64,000 nucleotides of DNA from Chromobacterium haemolyticum DSM 19808 (GCF_000711885.1 NZ_JONK01000004.1:248001-312000); one strand, 5' to 3'. Positions 1-11,813 are shown, counted from the stretch's first letter. Notes: generated by a model from the letters alone, not told the origin. Numbers and translations are program-made.

Positions 1-243
1 GGCAGCCTGATGCAGGCGCTGGCCGCCGCCGGGCTGATGCGCGGCGTTTGCGGCGGGCAGGCCGCCTGCGGCACTTGCCTGGTTCGCGTCGAGCGGGACT
101 GGCTGCCGCGTTTGCCGGCGATGGAGCGTGCGGAGCGGCGGCTGTTGGCGGCGCTGGACGCCGGCGACGGCCACAGCCGGTTGGCCTGCCAGATCGCCTT
201 GCATCCGCGTTTGCAGGGTCTGAGCGTTGTCATTCCAGGGTAG
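1..243 (+). CDS. 2Fe-2S ferredoxin-type protein, C-terminal part (5' end outside window)
   Basis: The reading frame is open from the first base and ends with TAG at 241-243, so only the C-terminal 80 or so residues are present. They contain CGGQAACGTC, which is a C-x5-C-x2-C arrangement, and a fourth cysteine in SRLACQI. This is the cluster-binding pattern of adrenodoxin/vertebrate-type 2Fe-2S ferredoxins, which pass single electrons to a redox partner. The first ATG in the window (position 10) is internal, not the start. An M24 peptidase gene follows 36 bp downstream on the same strand and may be co-transcribed. The partner enzyme cannot be told from here. Confidence 0.75.
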   Translation, partial: GSLMQALAAAGLMRGVCGGQAACGTCLVRVERDWLPRLPAMERAERRLLAALDAGDGHSRLACQIALHPRLQGLSVVIPG

Positions 244-279
244 GCGGCCGCCTGCCCGTATTTAGCAAAGGAGCATGAA

Positions 280-972
280 ATGGAAGCAAATATTCAGCAA
301 TCGGCTTTGGAAGGCGTGGGGCCGGTTTTTGACCCGAGGCAATTGATGGCGGTGCGCGATAAAACCCGACAGGCGATTGCGCTGATCGCCGCGGCGATGC
401 AACCCGGAATGCTGGAAGAGGACGCGGTGGAACTGGCCAAGGATATTCTGGCGGAGCGCGGCATGTTGCGGGGCTGGCACGATGTCTATGTGCGCTTTGG
501 CCGCAACACGCTGAAGACTTTCGGCGCGGCGTCCGATCCCGGAGTGCGCCTGGGCGACGATGACATTTTCTTCATAGATATCGGCCCGGTGTGGAAGCAG
601 TGGGAGGGCGACGGCGGCGACAGCTTCGTTACCGGCTCGGACCCGGAGATGGCGCGCTGCGCCGCCGACGCCCGCGCCATCTTCCATGAGGTGAGGCGCA
701 AATGGGCGAGCGAGGGCTGTAGCGGGCGCGAGCTGTACCGGTTTGCCGAGGACTGCGCCGCCGGCCGCGGCTGGACGCTGAACCTGGACCTGTCCGGGCA
801 TCGGCTGGCGGACTTCCCGCATGCGGCCATTCACGAGGGGCCGCTGGCGGAGGTGGATTTCACCCCGGCGAGGATGTTATGGGTGTTGGAAATCCACATT
901 CGCCACCCGTCGCGGCCTTTCGGCGCCTTCTTTGAGGACATGTTGCTGGAGGATGCCTGCTTCGCGGAGTAA
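280..972 (+). CDS. M24 family metallopeptidase (Xaa-Pro aminopeptidase-like)
   Basis: This is a 230-residue protein with the creatinase/aminopeptidase (pita-bread) fold. The usual five metal ligands are visible: Asp100 in FFIDIGPV, Asp111 or Asp114 in GDGGDS, His174 in SGHRLADFPH, Glu204 in WVLEIHI and Glu219 or Glu224 in FFEDMLLED. Such enzymes use two divalent metals to cleave N-terminal peptide bonds, but many short relatives have unknown substrates. There is no signal peptide, so it should be cytoplasmic. The start is supported by AAAGGAG six bases upstream of the ATG. It is shorter than classical PepP, lacking the N-terminal domain. Family is confident, substrate unknown. Confidence 0.8.
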   Translation: MEANIQQSALEGVGPVFDPRQLMAVRDKTRQAIALIAAAMQPGMLEEDAVELAKDILAERGMLRGWHDVYVRFGRNTLKTFGAASDPGVRLGDDDIFFIDIGPVWKQWEGDGGDSFVTGSDPEMARCAADARAIFHEVRRKWASEGCSGRELYRFAEDCAAGRGWTLNLDLSGHRLADFPHAAIHEGPLAEVDFTPARMLWVLEIHIRHPSRPFGAFFEDMLLEDACFAE

Positions 973-980
973 GGGCTTGT

Positions 981-1460
981 TTACAAGCCCAGCTCGCTCA
1001 GGCCGGGATGATCGTCCGGCCTGCGTCCCAGCGGCCAGTGGAACAGGCGCTCGTCCTCGCGGATGGGCAGATCGTTGATGCAGGCGTAACGACGCCGCAT
1101 CAGGCCGTCGGCGGCGAACTCCCAGTTTTCGTTGCCGTAGGAACGGAACCACTGGCCGGCCTCGTTCCGCCATTCGTAGGCGAAGCGCACCGCGATGCGC
1201 TCGCCGTCGTGGGCCCATAGTTCCTTGATCAGCCGGTATTCATGTTCGCGCCGCCATTTGCCGGCGAGGAAGTCGACGATCTGCGCGCGGCCGCGCGGGA
1301 ATTCGGCGCGGTTGCGCCACTGGCTGTCTTCTGTATAGGCCTGAGCCACTTGTTCCGGGTTGCGGCTGTTCCAGCCGTCTTCGGCCAGGCGGACTTTGAG
1401 TACGGCGCCGGCGCGGTCGAAGGGAGGCAGCGGCGGACGAAGGACATCGGACGGGGACAT
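981..1460 (-). CDS. DUF1348 / NTF2-like (SnoaL fold) protein
   Basis: This encodes 159 residues that match the nuclear-transport-factor-2-like DUF1348 family, recognisable by [11 protein letters not shown], the central [12 protein letters not shown] and [18 protein letters not shown]. The fold is a small alpha+beta cone with a hydrophobic pocket; no catalytic role is established. I place the start at the ATG at 1460 because GGAG lies 8 bases upstream of it. An in-frame ATG at 1472 (M-E-N-K-M) has no ribosome binding site, and the frame also runs far upstream only because of GC-rich antisense sequence. It is divergent from the GntR regulator starting at 1650. Confidence 0.75.
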   Translation of the reverse strand: MSPSDVLRPPLPPFDRAGAVLKVRLAEDGWNSRNPEQVAQAYTEDSQWRNRAEFPRGRAQIVDFLAGKWRREHEYRLIKELWAHDGERIAVRFAYEWRNEAGQWFRSYGNENWEFAADGLMRRRYACINDLPIREDERLFHWPLGRRPDDHPGLSELGL

Positions 1461-1649
1461 TTTGTTCTCCATGGGGATGTGTGAAGGAGGGGCCAGTGTG
1501 CGCCGCCGCCGCAGCGGGCGGAATAGCCGCCGCGAGCAATGCACTATTGCGCATGGCGCAAGAGCGTCCGGGCCGGACTGGCGCGCCGCTCGCGCTTGAG
1601 GCAGACTGCCGGACTGGGGCGCTCCGCCAGATCTTGCCGAATCCACGCC

Positions 1650-2357
1650 GTGAACAAATACAGCCAAATCTTTTCCGACATCGTCGCCGACATCGACAAC
1701 CAGCGTTATCAGCAGGGCGACCGCATTCCTTCCGAAACCGAGTTGATGCAGGGCTACGAGGCCAGCCGCGGCACCGTGCGCAAGGCGGTGGACATGCTGC
1801 AGGAGCGCGGCTATGTGCAGAAGATCCACGGCAAGGGCGTGTTTGTGCTGCGCTCCGGCAATATCGAGTTCCAGCTCAGCGGCATTGTCAGCTTCAAGGA
1901 GGCGCACCAGCATCTGGGCCGCCGCGTCAGCTCCTGGGTGGCTGAGATGGAGACGGTGCCGGCGGATGCGCAACTGGCCAGGCAGCTGGACGTGCGCGAG
2001 AAAACCCCGCTGCTCAAGATCAAGCGGGTGCGCAATATCGACAATGAAAACGTGATCCTGGACATCAACTATTTCGTCGCCAGCCTGGTGCCGGGGCTGG
2101 ACCGTGAAGCCGCCGCCGGCTCCATCTACGAGTTCATCGAACAGCGGCTGGGCCTGAACATCAGCTACGCCCGCCGGGTGATAGAGGCGCAGGCCTGCAA
2201 CGACGACGACCGCCGTTACCTGGACCTGAACGGCATGGACCACGTGATCGTGGTCAAGAACCACACCCATCTCTACGACGGCCGGCAGTTCGAATACACC
2301 GAATCCCGCCATCGGCTGGACAAATTCTTCTTCTCCGACGTCGCCCGCCGTAAATAG
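1650..2357 (+). CDS. treR: GntR/HutC-family repressor of the trehalose operon (TreR-like)
   Basis: This 235-residue regulator starts at a GTG. The N-terminal 65 residues form a GntR winged helix ([20 protein letters not shown], then a wing ending GKGVFV). The remaining residues form a UTRA/HutC ligand domain ([19 protein letters not shown] near the end). Bacillus-type TreR proteins have this architecture and are induced by trehalose-6-phosphate. The gene lies directly upstream of treB-treC-lamB, with two palindromic operators between (2448-2488), which supports the assignment. The frame is open up to an ATG at 1539, but the extra 37 residues are not regulator-like. The start has no clear Shine-Dalgarno. 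Confidence 0.82.
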   Translation: MNKYSQIFSDIVADIDNQRYQQGDRIPSETELMQGYEASRGTVRKAVDMLQERGYVQKIHGKGVFVLRSGNIEFQLSGIVSFKEAHQHLGRRVSSWVAEMETVPADAQLARQLDVREKTPLLKIKRVRNIDNENVILDINYFVASLVPGLDREAAAGSIYEFIEQRLGLNISYARRVIEAQACNDDDRRYLDLNGMDHVIVVKNHTHLYDGRQFEYTESRHRLDKFFFSDVARRK

Positions 2358-2447
2358 CGGCCCGGCGGCGCGCGCCGTCATTCCTTGATCTGAAGCGATT
2401 TATGGCGCCTGTTGCGTTAGCGCACCGGCGCGCTTGATTTTGCGCAA

Positions 2448-2463
2448 ACTCGTCTATACGAGT
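2448..2463. promoter_or_regulatory. Palindromic operator 1, probable TreR site
   Basis: ACTCGTCTATACGAGT has perfect inverted hexamers (ACTCGT/ACGAGT) around a 4-base centre. This is the spacing of HutC-type GntR operators. It lies two bases upstream of a TTGACA -35 hexamer at 2465-2470, so a bound repressor would block RNA polymerase. TreR as the binder is inferred from position. Confidence 0.65.
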
Positions 2464-2472
2464 ATTGACACA

Positions 2473-2488
2473 ACTCGTCTGTACCAGT
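2473..2488. promoter_or_regulatory. Palindromic operator 2, probable TreR site
   Basis: ACTCGTCTGTACCAGT is a near copy of operator 1 placed 25 bp downstream, with one mismatch in the right half-site. It sits in the spacer after the TTGACA at 2465-2470, so the two operators bracket the -35 of the treB promoter. The -10 is weak (around 2488-2493). Confidence 0.6.
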
Positions 2489-2591
2489 TAGCGTGCCATC
2501 AGCATCGGCGGCGCTTGCCAATACCGCCGCCAGGTTTGATAACGGGCTAGACGGCGCAGACCGGCAGGCCGAGAGATACAGGGACCCTCAG

Positions 2592-4022
2592 ATGAGCCAC
2601 GATTACCAGAAGATCGCCGCGCGGATACTCGAAGCGGTGGGCGGCCGCGACAACCTGCAACAGGCCGCGCACTGTATTACCCGGCTGCGCTTGTCCTTGA
2701 AGGATGAAAGCCGGGTGGACCAGGAGGCGCTGCGCCAGGTGGAGTTGATCAAGGGTCAGTTCAGCCACGGCGGCGTGTTCCAGATAGTGATCGGTTCCGG
2801 CGACGTGGACCGGGTCTACCAGCCCTTGATCGAGCTGGCGGCGCTGCAACGCGCCACGGTGGCCGAGGTCAAGTCCAGCGGCGATCAGAAGCAGGGTCGT
2901 TTGCAGCAGTTGGTCAAAGTGTTCTCCGATGTGTTCATGCCCATCCTGCCCGCCATCATCGTGGCCGGCCTGCTGATGGGGCTGAACAATCTGCTGGGCG
3001 CCAAGGGCATGTTCATCGACGGCAAGAGCCTGCTGGACGCCTACCCGGGCCTGGACGGGGTGTGGGGGCTGATCAATATGATGGCCAACACCTCCTTTGT
3101 GTTCCTGCCGGCGCTGGTGGGCTGGTCCGCTGCCAAGCGCTTTGGCGGCAGCGAGGTGCTGGGCATCGTGCTGGGTCTGCTGCTGGTGCATCCGGATCTG
3201 CTCAACGCCTGGAACTACGGCAAGGCCGCCGCCGGGCTGGATGGCGCGGCGCTGCCGTATTTCGATGTGCTGGGCTGGTTCCGCATCGAGAAAGTGGGTT
3301 ATCAGGGCCAGATTCTGCCCATCCTGGCCGCCACCTGGGTGATGTGTAGGGTGGAGCTGTGGCTGCGGCCGCGGGTGCCCAATTCCATCCAGTTGCTGGT
3401 GGTGCCCATCGTCACCATCGTGGTGAGCGGCGTGCTGGCGCTGGCTGTGATTGGTCCGGTGGCGCGCCACCTGGGCATCGCCATCACCGATGCGCTGGTT
3501 TATGTGTTCAACCTGGCGCCGCTGCTGGGCGCGATGTTGTTCGGCGCCTTGTACGCGCCGCTGGTGTTGACCGGCATGCACCATATGTTCATCGCGGTGG
3601 ATCTGCAGCTGATCGCCAATCAGGGCGGCACCTTCATCTGGCCGATGATCGCCTTGTCCAATATCGCCCAAGGCAGCGCCGCGCTGGCGATGTTCTGGCT
3701 GGCGCGCGCCAGCAATGAGAAGAGCATGGCGTCCACTTCGGCGATTTCCGCCTTCTTCGGCATCACCGAGCCGGCGATGTTCGGCGTCAACCTGCGCTAC
3801 AAGCTGCCGTTCTACGCGGCGCTTGTCGGCTCGGCGCTGGCGGCCGCCACCATCACCCTCAGCCACGTGCGTGCTTCGGCGATCGGCGTCGGCGGCTTGC
3901 CGGCCTTCATCTCCATCATCCCGCAGCAGATTCCGATGTTCATGGTGGGCATGGTGGTGGCCCTGGTGGCGCCGTTCGCTCTGACCTGGGTATTGGCGCG
4001 CCGCCAGTTGCCGCAGTCCTGA
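2592..4022 (+). CDS. treB: Trehalose-specific PTS permease, EIIBC component
   Basis: This 476-residue protein imports trehalose while phosphorylating it. The N-terminal EIIB domain (about 1-85) carries the phospho-acceptor Cys28 in AAHCITRLRL. The EIIC domain that follows has about ten hydrophobic segments and the conserved GITEPAMFGV substrate-binding loop near residue 395. There is no fused EIIA domain, so phosphate should come from a separate glucose-type EIIA, as in enterobacterial TreB. The next gene, 16 bp downstream, is the trehalose-6-phosphate hydrolase, which fixes the sugar. The ATG at 2592 is chosen because the EIIB domain begins there; upstream in-frame sequence is leader DNA. 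Confidence 0.9.
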   Translation: MSHDYQKIAARILEAVGGRDNLQQAAHCITRLRLSLKDESRVDQEALRQVELIKGQFSHGGVFQIVIGSGDVDRVYQPLIELAALQRATVAEVKSSGDQKQGRLQQLVKVFSDVFMPILPAIIVAGLLMGLNNLLGAKGMFIDGKSLLDAYPGLDGVWGLINMMANTSFVFLPALVGWSAAKRFGGSEVLGIVLGLLLVHPDLLNAWNYGKAAAGLDGAALPYFDVLGWFRIEKVGYQGQILPILAATWVMCRVELWLRPRVPNSIQLLVVPIVTIVVSGVLALAVIGPVARHLGIAITDALVYVFNLAPLLGAMLFGALYAPLVLTGMHHMFIAVDLQLIANQGGTFIWPMIALSNIAQGSAALAMFWLARASNEKSMASTSAISAFFGITEPAMFGVNLRYKLPFYAALVGSALAAATITLSHVRASAIGVGGLPAFISIIPQQIPMFMVGMVVALVAPFALTWVLARRQLPQS

Positions 4023-4038
4023 TACGAAAGCCGTTCCG

Positions 4039-7009
<2,971 letters not shown>

Positions 7010-7132
7010 GCAATGTTTGAGCGCAGCGGGCGAGGTCCATCAAATTTTTTGAATGTCTCGCCCGGATAATTGATCTGTCGATCCCGCCCGGCGGCTGTTA
7101 GATTGCCTGTCTGAAGCTAGACGGGAGGGACT

Positions 7133-7924
7133 ATGCCGGACATCAACGCTCTATTTCGGGCCCGCATCGGCTGGGATGCGCAGCGGCCACTGGCCTTCGA
7201 AGACATTGACGCCTTGTTGCGCGAGACGGCATTGAGTCTGCCGTTTGAAAATCTGAGCCTGTTTCAGGGCGGTCCCGAACCGATCAGCGAGCGGGGCTTG
7301 CTTGAAAAAATCGCGCTACGCGACGAAGGGGGCCTGTGTTACGAGCTCAACCCCTTGCTCTATCTGTTCCTGCGCCGCAACGGCCTGGAAGCCAGCCTGA
7401 TCCGCGCCACGATCTTCGACGAGAACAGCCAGGACTGGCTGCCGCTGGGCGGCACCCATGTCGCCATTCTGTTGTGGCACCAAGGTCAGGGCTATTTGCT
7501 CGATTGCGGCTACGGCCTGAAGCAACCGCTGCGCATGGTGCCGCTGTGCGGCGAAGTGGCGCGCTCCGCCAACGGCGACTACCGGGTGGTCTGGCCGGCC
7601 GGCGCCGGCTTCGCGCAACTGGAACGGCGGCCGCCGGGTGAGGGCGAGGGCTGGCGCATCGCCTACGGTTTTGACCTGGACGATGAGATTGCCGATTGCG
7701 GCGCGCTGAGCGAGATCCAGCGCCGCATCGCCGAAGACCCGCGCTCGCCGTTCAACAAGACCCGGCTAATGGCCTTGCTGACCGCCGAAGGCAGCCGGGT
7801 ACTGACCGAGGAGACGCTGACCGAGACTCGCAACGGCAGGCAATGTCGGCTGGCGCTGGCCCCGGGCGAGTTTGAGACCTTCCGCCGTCTGTTCACCCGG
7901 CGTTTCAGCAAGTTGCCGGCTTAA
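7133..7924 (+). CDS. nat: Arylamine N-acetyltransferase
   Basis: This 263-residue cytoplasmic enzyme transfers acetyl groups from acetyl-CoA to arylamines and hydrazines. The Cys-His-Asp triad is visible: Cys69 in EGGLCYELN, His109 in GGTHVAI and Asp124 in YLLDCGYG. The N-terminal LPFENLSLF motif is also characteristic of the family. Length is typical (about 260-280). GGGAGG lies 8 bases upstream of the ATG. It appears to be a single gene with its own promoter in the 123-bp gap after the porin gene. Confidence 0.92.
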   Translation: MPDINALFRARIGWDAQRPLAFEDIDALLRETALSLPFENLSLFQGGPEPISERGLLEKIALRDEGGLCYELNPLLYLFLRRNGLEASLIRATIFDENSQDWLPLGGTHVAILLWHQGQGYLLDCGYGLKQPLRMVPLCGEVARSANGDYRVVWPAGAGFAQLERRPPGEGEGWRIAYGFDLDDEIADCGALSEIQRRIAEDPRSPFNKTRLMALLTAEGSRVLTEETLTETRNGRQCRLALAPGEFETFRRLFTRRFSKLPA

Positions 7925-8001
7925 GCGGCGAGGGCTTGCCGCCAGCGCCCGGACAGGTACACTGGGCGCTGGTCCATTCCTTCAAGGGGAGCTTAGCCGC
8001 T

Positions 8002-8688
8002 ATGTCCGCCCTGTTACGCGCCGCCCGTCGTTTTGCCCCGACCCGCATGCTGCTGGCCCGTCCACGACTGGTGGGGGCCGCCGCCGTCGGCCTGCTGGCT
8101 TTGCAGACGCTGCCGTGGCTATTGCCGTTGCAGGACATCACCCGCTACATCGTGGCGTGGAACATCGGCGTGCTGCTCTACTTGGCGCTAGTGGCCTGGA
8201 TGATGTTCAGCGAGGGTCGCCAGCATATTCGTCATTGGGCCAGGCTGGAGGACGAGGGGCAGACGTTGGTGATGACGCTGGCCGTGCTGGCGGCGATGGC
8301 CAGCCTGGCCGCCATCGTGCTGGAACTGGCGGTCGTCAAGGACCTGCACGGCTGGCCGCGCGCCGGCCACGTCGCGCTGGCCATCCTGACCATTTTTTCC
8401 TCCTGGGCCTTCATCCACGTGATGTTCGCGCTGCATTACGCGCGCGCTTATTACAACGCTCACGCGCGCGGCCTGGCTCCTGGCCTGGAGTTTCCCGGCA
8501 AGGAAGAGCCGGATTACGGCGACTTCCTCTATTTCGCCTGCATTATCGGCACATCCGGGCAGACCGCAGATGTTAGCTACACCACCAGCGCCATGCGCAA
8601 GGTGGGCACGCTGCATTGCGTGCTGTCCTTCTTTTTCAACGCCACGGTGTTGGCCTTGATGATTAATATCGCCGCCGGCCTGATCTGA
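8002..8688 (+). CDS. DUF1345 inner-membrane protein
   Basis: This 228-residue protein has five or so predicted membrane spans, beginning [20 protein letters not shown], and the DUF1345 hallmarks [13 protein letters not shown] and [17 protein letters not shown]. The latter resembles an ion-channel pore region, and the C-terminal half ends [16 protein letters not shown]. The function of the family is not known. I start at the ATG at 8002, preceded by AGGGGAGC; the longer frame starting at 7936 adds a non-hydrophobic extension. A YnfA-type membrane protein gene follows 22 bp later, probably co-transcribed. Confidence 0.78.
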   Translation: MSALLRAARRFAPTRMLLARPRLVGAAAVGLLALQTLPWLLPLQDITRYIVAWNIGVLLYLALVAWMMFSEGRQHIRHWARLEDEGQTLVMTLAVLAAMASLAAIVLELAVVKDLHGWPRAGHVALAILTIFSSWAFIHVMFALHYARAYYNAHARGLAPGLEFPGKEEPDYGDFLYFACIIGTSGQTADVSYTTSAMRKVGTLHCVLSFFFNATVLALMINIAAGLI

Positions 8689-8710
8689 TGCCGGCGCGCA
8701 GCGAGACCCC

Positions 8711-9046
8711 ATGTTGAACGCTTTGAAATTGTTGTTGTTGTTCGGCCTGACCGCCGTGGCGGAAATCGTCGGTTGTTACTTGCCCTGGCTGTGGCTGCGC
8801 AAAGAGGGGCCGTGGTGGTTGTTATTGCCGGCGGCGCTGGCCTTGATGCTGTTCGTCTGGCTGCTCAGCCTGCATCCGGCGGCGGCGGGCCGGGTTTATG
8901 CCGCCTACGGCGGCGTCTACGTGGCGGTGGCGCTGTTGTGGCTGTGGCTGGTGGACGGCATCCGGCCCAGCGCCTGGGACATGGCTGGCGCGGCGGTTGC
9001 CTTGTTCGGGATGGCCATCATCATGCTGGCGCCGCGGCCGGGCTGA
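8711..9046 (+). CDS. YnfA family (UPF0060) small membrane protein
   Basis: This 111-residue protein has four membrane spans and the family signatures [15 protein letters not shown] near the start, [16 protein letters not shown] in the middle and [20 protein letters not shown] near the end. It resembles small multidrug resistance proteins in size and topology, but its substrate is unproven. The TGA stop at 9044-9046 lies at the very edge of a truncated dispersed repeat (9044-9084), so the repeat end supplies the stop codon. It probably forms an operon with the DUF1345 gene. Confidence 0.87.
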   Translation: MLNALKLLLLFGLTAVAEIVGCYLPWLWLRKEGPWWLLLPAALALMLFVWLLSLHPAAAGRVYAAYGGVYVAVALLWLWLVDGIRPSAWDMAGAAVALFGMAIIMLAPRPG

Positions 9047-9084
9047 GAACCAGTTTATGATCCGCTGCATTGCGCGGCGGCATG
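9044..9084 (+). repeat. Dispersed palindromic element, truncated copy (left end only)
   Basis: The sequence beginning CTGAGAACC and continuing AGTTTATGATCCGCTGC matches the left terminus of the full-length copies at 15323 and 23021. It runs about 40 bp before giving way to a transcription terminator. The right terminus is missing. The TGA of the upstream ynfA-like gene is part of the element terminus. Confidence 0.6.
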
Positions 9085-9114
9085 AAAAAACCGGGCTTGC
9101 GCCCGGTTTTTTTT
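9085..9114. terminator. Bidirectional rho-independent terminator
   Basis: CCGGGC (9091-9096) and GCCCGG (9101-9106) form a stem with a TTGC loop, preceded by six A and followed by eight T. It can end both the plus-strand membrane-protein operon and the minus-strand GST gene. Confidence 0.88.
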
Positions 9115-9156
9115 GACGGCGGCGCGATTCAAACGGACGGCGGCGCGATTCAAACG
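9115..9156. repeat. 21-bp tandem duplication at the 3' end of the GST gene
   Basis: Two exact 21-bp copies (9115-9135 and 9136-9156) are each GACGGCGGCGCGATTCAAAC plus G, and a third partial unit follows. The unit contains the GST stop codon (complement of TCA), so the stop and last codons have been duplicated just outside the gene. Confidence 0.85.
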
Positions 9157-9761
9157 GACGGAGGCAGCGTATCGGCGAAGGACGGCCGCGTCATCAGCCG
9201 CTCCAGCAGGCTGGCCAGATTGGGGTGGCTGTCGCGCCAGTCTATTTCCGGGAAGCGGAAGTCCAGATAGCCCAGGCAGGTGCCGACGGCGATGTCGGCC
9301 AGGCTGTAGCCCACGCCGTTGCACCACTGGCGGTCGGCCAGATCGGCGGCGAGCGCGGCCAGGCCGCGGTCTATCTTGCCGCGTTGGCGGGCGATAGCTT
9401 CCGGCATCTGCTTGTCGTCCGGGCGGCGTTTTTCCAGCACGATGGCCACCGCGGCGTCGACGATGCCGTCGGCCAGCGCTTCCCAGCGCCGAGTGGCGAT
9501 CAGCAGGCGGTTTTCCTGGGGAAGAATGCGCGATACCGGCGAGATGTTATCCAGATACTCGGCGATGACGCGCGAGTCGTAGAGCGTCGAGCCGTCATCC
9601 AGTTCCAGAACCGGCACCTTGCCCAGAGGATTGTAGTCGCCAACGCGGGTGTCCGCGTTCCATGGCACGTCTTCCTCCAGCGGGCAGTCTATTTTCTTTT
9701 CGGCCAGCACGATGCGCACCTTGCGGGCGTAGGGGCTGGTCAACGAGGCGATCAGTTTCAT
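9150..9761 (-). CDS. Glutathione S-transferase family protein
   Basis: This 203-residue protein has a thioredoxin-like N-terminal domain (MKLIASLTSPYARKVRIVLA, then GKVPVLELDDGSTLYDSRVI with the conserved cis-Pro and the DS glutathione-binding pair). An all-helical C-terminal domain follows, ending with YSLADIAVGTCLGYLDFR. It conjugates or reduces substrates with glutathione in the cytoplasm. It resembles the YfcF/YibF-type bacterial GSTs. The gene stands alone, convergent with the membrane-protein operon and sharing the terminator at 9085-9114. Confidence 0.88.
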   Translation of the reverse strand: MKLIASLTSPYARKVRIVLAEKKIDCPLEEDVPWNADTRVGDYNPLGKVPVLELDDGSTLYDSRVIAEYLDNISPVSRILPQENRLLIATRRWEALADGIVDAAVAIVLEKRRPDDKQMPEAIARQRGKIDRGLAALAADLADRQWCNGVGYSLADIAVGTCLGYLDFRFPEIDWRDSHPNLASLLERLMTRPSFADTLPPSV

Positions 9762-9860
9762 GTTTCGGGTCGTTCTGGATGATGGCAGGCGAAGTGCTCG
9801 CCGGACGGATAAGGCCCGGCGAGCGACTACTTTAGCGCAATGCCGTGGCGGCTGGAAGGC

Positions 9861-10550
9861 TTACTTCAACTCCACCTTGCCGCTGACTTGCAGTTGCAGT
9901 TGAGATTGTCCTGGCTGCAGGTCCGGTTGCGCCACTTCCGCGTTGGCGGCCATGCCGGCGGCCTTCATCATCATAGGCGGACGAAAGATGGGCGACTGGC
10001 TTCCAATATCCAATTCCTTGATATTGCTGACATTTTTTCCGATAGCCTTGGCGGCGATCTTGGCTTGGGCTTCCAGATTGGCGATGGCTTCCGGCAGCAT
10101 GCTCTGTTCCGCTTCCTTGCGCGCCTGGTCGGATACGCTGAACTGCAGCCCTTGCAGCAATAGGTTCTGTTGCAGTTTGGCCATCAGTTCGGCGGCCTGG
10201 GCGAAATCGCGGCTTTTCAGCTGGATTTCCACCCGGCCTTGCCAGCCCTGGATCTTGCCGTTTTTGTCGTAATTGGGCCAGGTGTTGTAGCCGCCGCTGG
10301 ACAACTGCACTTTGGTATAGGTTCTGCCCAGAGCGATGCCCTGGGCGGCGGCCTTGTTCAGGCGGTCGGCCAACACCGCAGGCTGAGCGTTGCTCAACTG
10401 CTGGTAGAAGGTGGCGCTGATCTGGTCGTTGGGCACTTCACGCTGGGCGCTGGCGGACAGATTAAGCTGGGTGGCGTCGGCCTGGGCCGGGGCGGCGCTG
10501 ACGGCGAGCAGGGTTCCTAAGCTGGCAAGCAAGAGAGTCTGTTTGTTCAT
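9861..10550 (-). CDS. SIMPL (DUF541) periplasmic protein
   Basis: This 229-residue protein has a clear signal peptide (MNKQTLLLASLGTLLAVSAA, cleavage near AQA-DA). A SIMPL/DUF541 domain follows: LNLSASAQREVPNDQISATF at the start, and KVQLSSGGYNTWPNYDKNGK with WQGRVEIQLKSRD in the middle. Related proteins (YggE, BP26/Omp28) form periplasmic channel-like oligomers and are linked to oxidative stress, but the molecular role is not settled. The start is preceded by GGGA. Upstream it faces the diguanylate cyclase gene on the same strand, 63 bp away. Confidence 0.82.
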   Translation of the reverse strand: MNKQTLLLASLGTLLAVSAAPAQADATQLNLSASAQREVPNDQISATFYQQLSNAQPAVLADRLNKAAAQGIALGRTYTKVQLSSGGYNTWPNYDKNGKIQGWQGRVEIQLKSRDFAQAAELMAKLQQNLLLQGLQFSVSDQARKEAEQSMLPEAIANLEAQAKIAAKAIGKNVSNIKELDIGSQSPIFRPPMMMKAAGMAANAEVAQPDLQPGQSQLQLQVSGKVELK

Positions 10551-10613
10551 GTGTCGATTCCCATGACATTGTTGTCTTGATCGGAAAAGTCCGATTCGCA
10601 GTGTGTAGGCCCA

Positions 10614-11807
10614 TCATGCCCGAGAAAAGTTTCCGACGGCATACTGTCCTTCGGCCAGTTCTATCCGGTTGCGGCCGTTACGTTTGGCCCGATAGAGCTG
10701 GCTGTCCGCGGCGCGGAACAGGCTGGACAGGCCATCATAGGGCTGCTGGCTGGTGCTGGCCACGCCAATGCTGACGCTGATGCGCAAGGGCGGGGCGGCT
10801 GAGGCAGGTTGCGGCCGCAGATCGGCCACCGCTCGCATGAGGCGTTGGGCTGCCGCGTGAGCGTCTTGCAAGCCGGTGCGCGGCAGCAGCATCACGAATT
10901 CCTCGCCGCCGTAACGGCCCACTATGTCGCCGGCGCGCGCTTGGGCGCGCAGACAGGCGGCCAGTTGTTGCAGCACCAGATCGCCGCATTGGTGGCCGTG
11001 GCGGTCATTGATGCTTTTGAAGTGATCGACGTCCAAGAGCAGCAGGGCCAGCGGCTTGCGCTCGCGCCAGGCGCGGCGGCAGGCGGCCTCGGCCAGTTCG
11101 CGGAAGCCGCGCTGGTTGAGCAGATTGGTCAGGCCGTCGTGACTGGCCTGGTGCTGGGTCCGTTCCAGCGCGCGTTCGTAGCAGATGTACAGCGCGCACA
11201 AGATGAAGCTGAAACTAAGCCAGTGCATGCCTAGAGAGCTGAGCATGGAAAAGCTCATGGAGTCGGCGTTGTAAACGTTGCCGGCCCAGATGGCGTGCAC
11301 GATGCGCGCCAGCGCCAGCAAGGCATAAAGCAGGCAGACCGCCAGCGCCATTTTGCGGCCGGCGCCGGCGATGCGGGAGTGTCCAGGCCACAGTTCGCGG
11401 GCGGCCAGCAGCCAGGCGACCAGATAGACTAGGCAGATCGCGATGGTGCGCTGTCCCATACCGGCCGGGCCGGCGTGAAGATAGGCGGCCATGCCGGCGG
11501 CAACCAGCAACAGGCTTTGCCAGATGCGCGGACTCTTGCCGTTCAGATGGCGGATACCGCAGAGCGCGAGGGGATGAAACAGCATCCACAGCAGATTGTT
11601 GAATACCAGCTGCGGCCATGGCGGCAGGCCGATGGGCAGCAGGCTGAACATGCCGCCCAGGCTGACGCTGGCGCCGGCCGCGCAGAAATACAGGAAGGCC
11701 CGCTCACCGCGGTTGCGCAGCCAGAACATCGTAATAATGGCGGTCAGCGCCAGGCCGTAGCCGGTGGTGCTGAGCACGGTGGCCTGGAAGTCGAGGATGC
11801 TTTGCAT
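10614..11807 (-). CDS. Membrane-bound diguanylate cyclase (GGDEF)
   Basis: This is about 397 residues. The N-terminal half holds six or seven membrane spans, and the C-terminal half is a GGDEF domain. The active-site signature reads GGEEF in RYGGEEFVMLLP, which is catalytically competent. A product-inhibition I-site R-A-G-D lies exactly five residues upstream. LDVDHFKSINDRHGH and ISVSIGVAS are the other conserved blocks. It makes cyclic di-GMP from two GTP. The start (ATG at 11807) is the first that begins the hydrophobic region; there is no strong Shine-Dalgarno. A decayed dispersed repeat lies just upstream. Confidence 0.88.
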   Translation of the reverse strand: MQSILDFQATVLSTTGYGLALTAIITMFWLRNRGERAFLYFCAAGASVSLGGMFSLLPIGLPPWPQLVFNNLLWMLFHPLALCGIRHLNGKSPRIWQSLLLVAAGMAAYLHAGPAGMGQRTIAICLVYLVAWLLAARELWPGHSRIAGAGRKMALAVCLLYALLALARIVHAIWAGNVYNADSMSFSMLSSLGMHWLSFSFILCALYICYERALERTQHQASHDGLTNLLNQRGFRELAEAACRRAWRERKPLALLLLDVDHFKSINDRHGHQCGDLVLQQLAACLRAQARAGDIVGRYGGEEFVMLLPRTGLQDAHAAAQRLMRAVADLRPQPASAAPPLRISVSIGVASTSQQPYDGLSSLFRAADSQLYRAKRNGRNRIELAEGQYAVGNFSRA

Positions 11808-11813
11808 GTGGGG

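Noticed and set aside
981..2381. 466-codon minus-strand open frame covering the DUF1348 and TreR region
   Set aside because: Only the first part (981-1460) is a real gene. The upstream extension is the antisense shadow of treR, produced by GC-rich third positions.
2547..3866. 439-codon minus-strand frame opposite treB
   Set aside because: It is low-complexity His/Gln/Arg-rich and lies opposite a clear PTS permease; typical antisense shadow.
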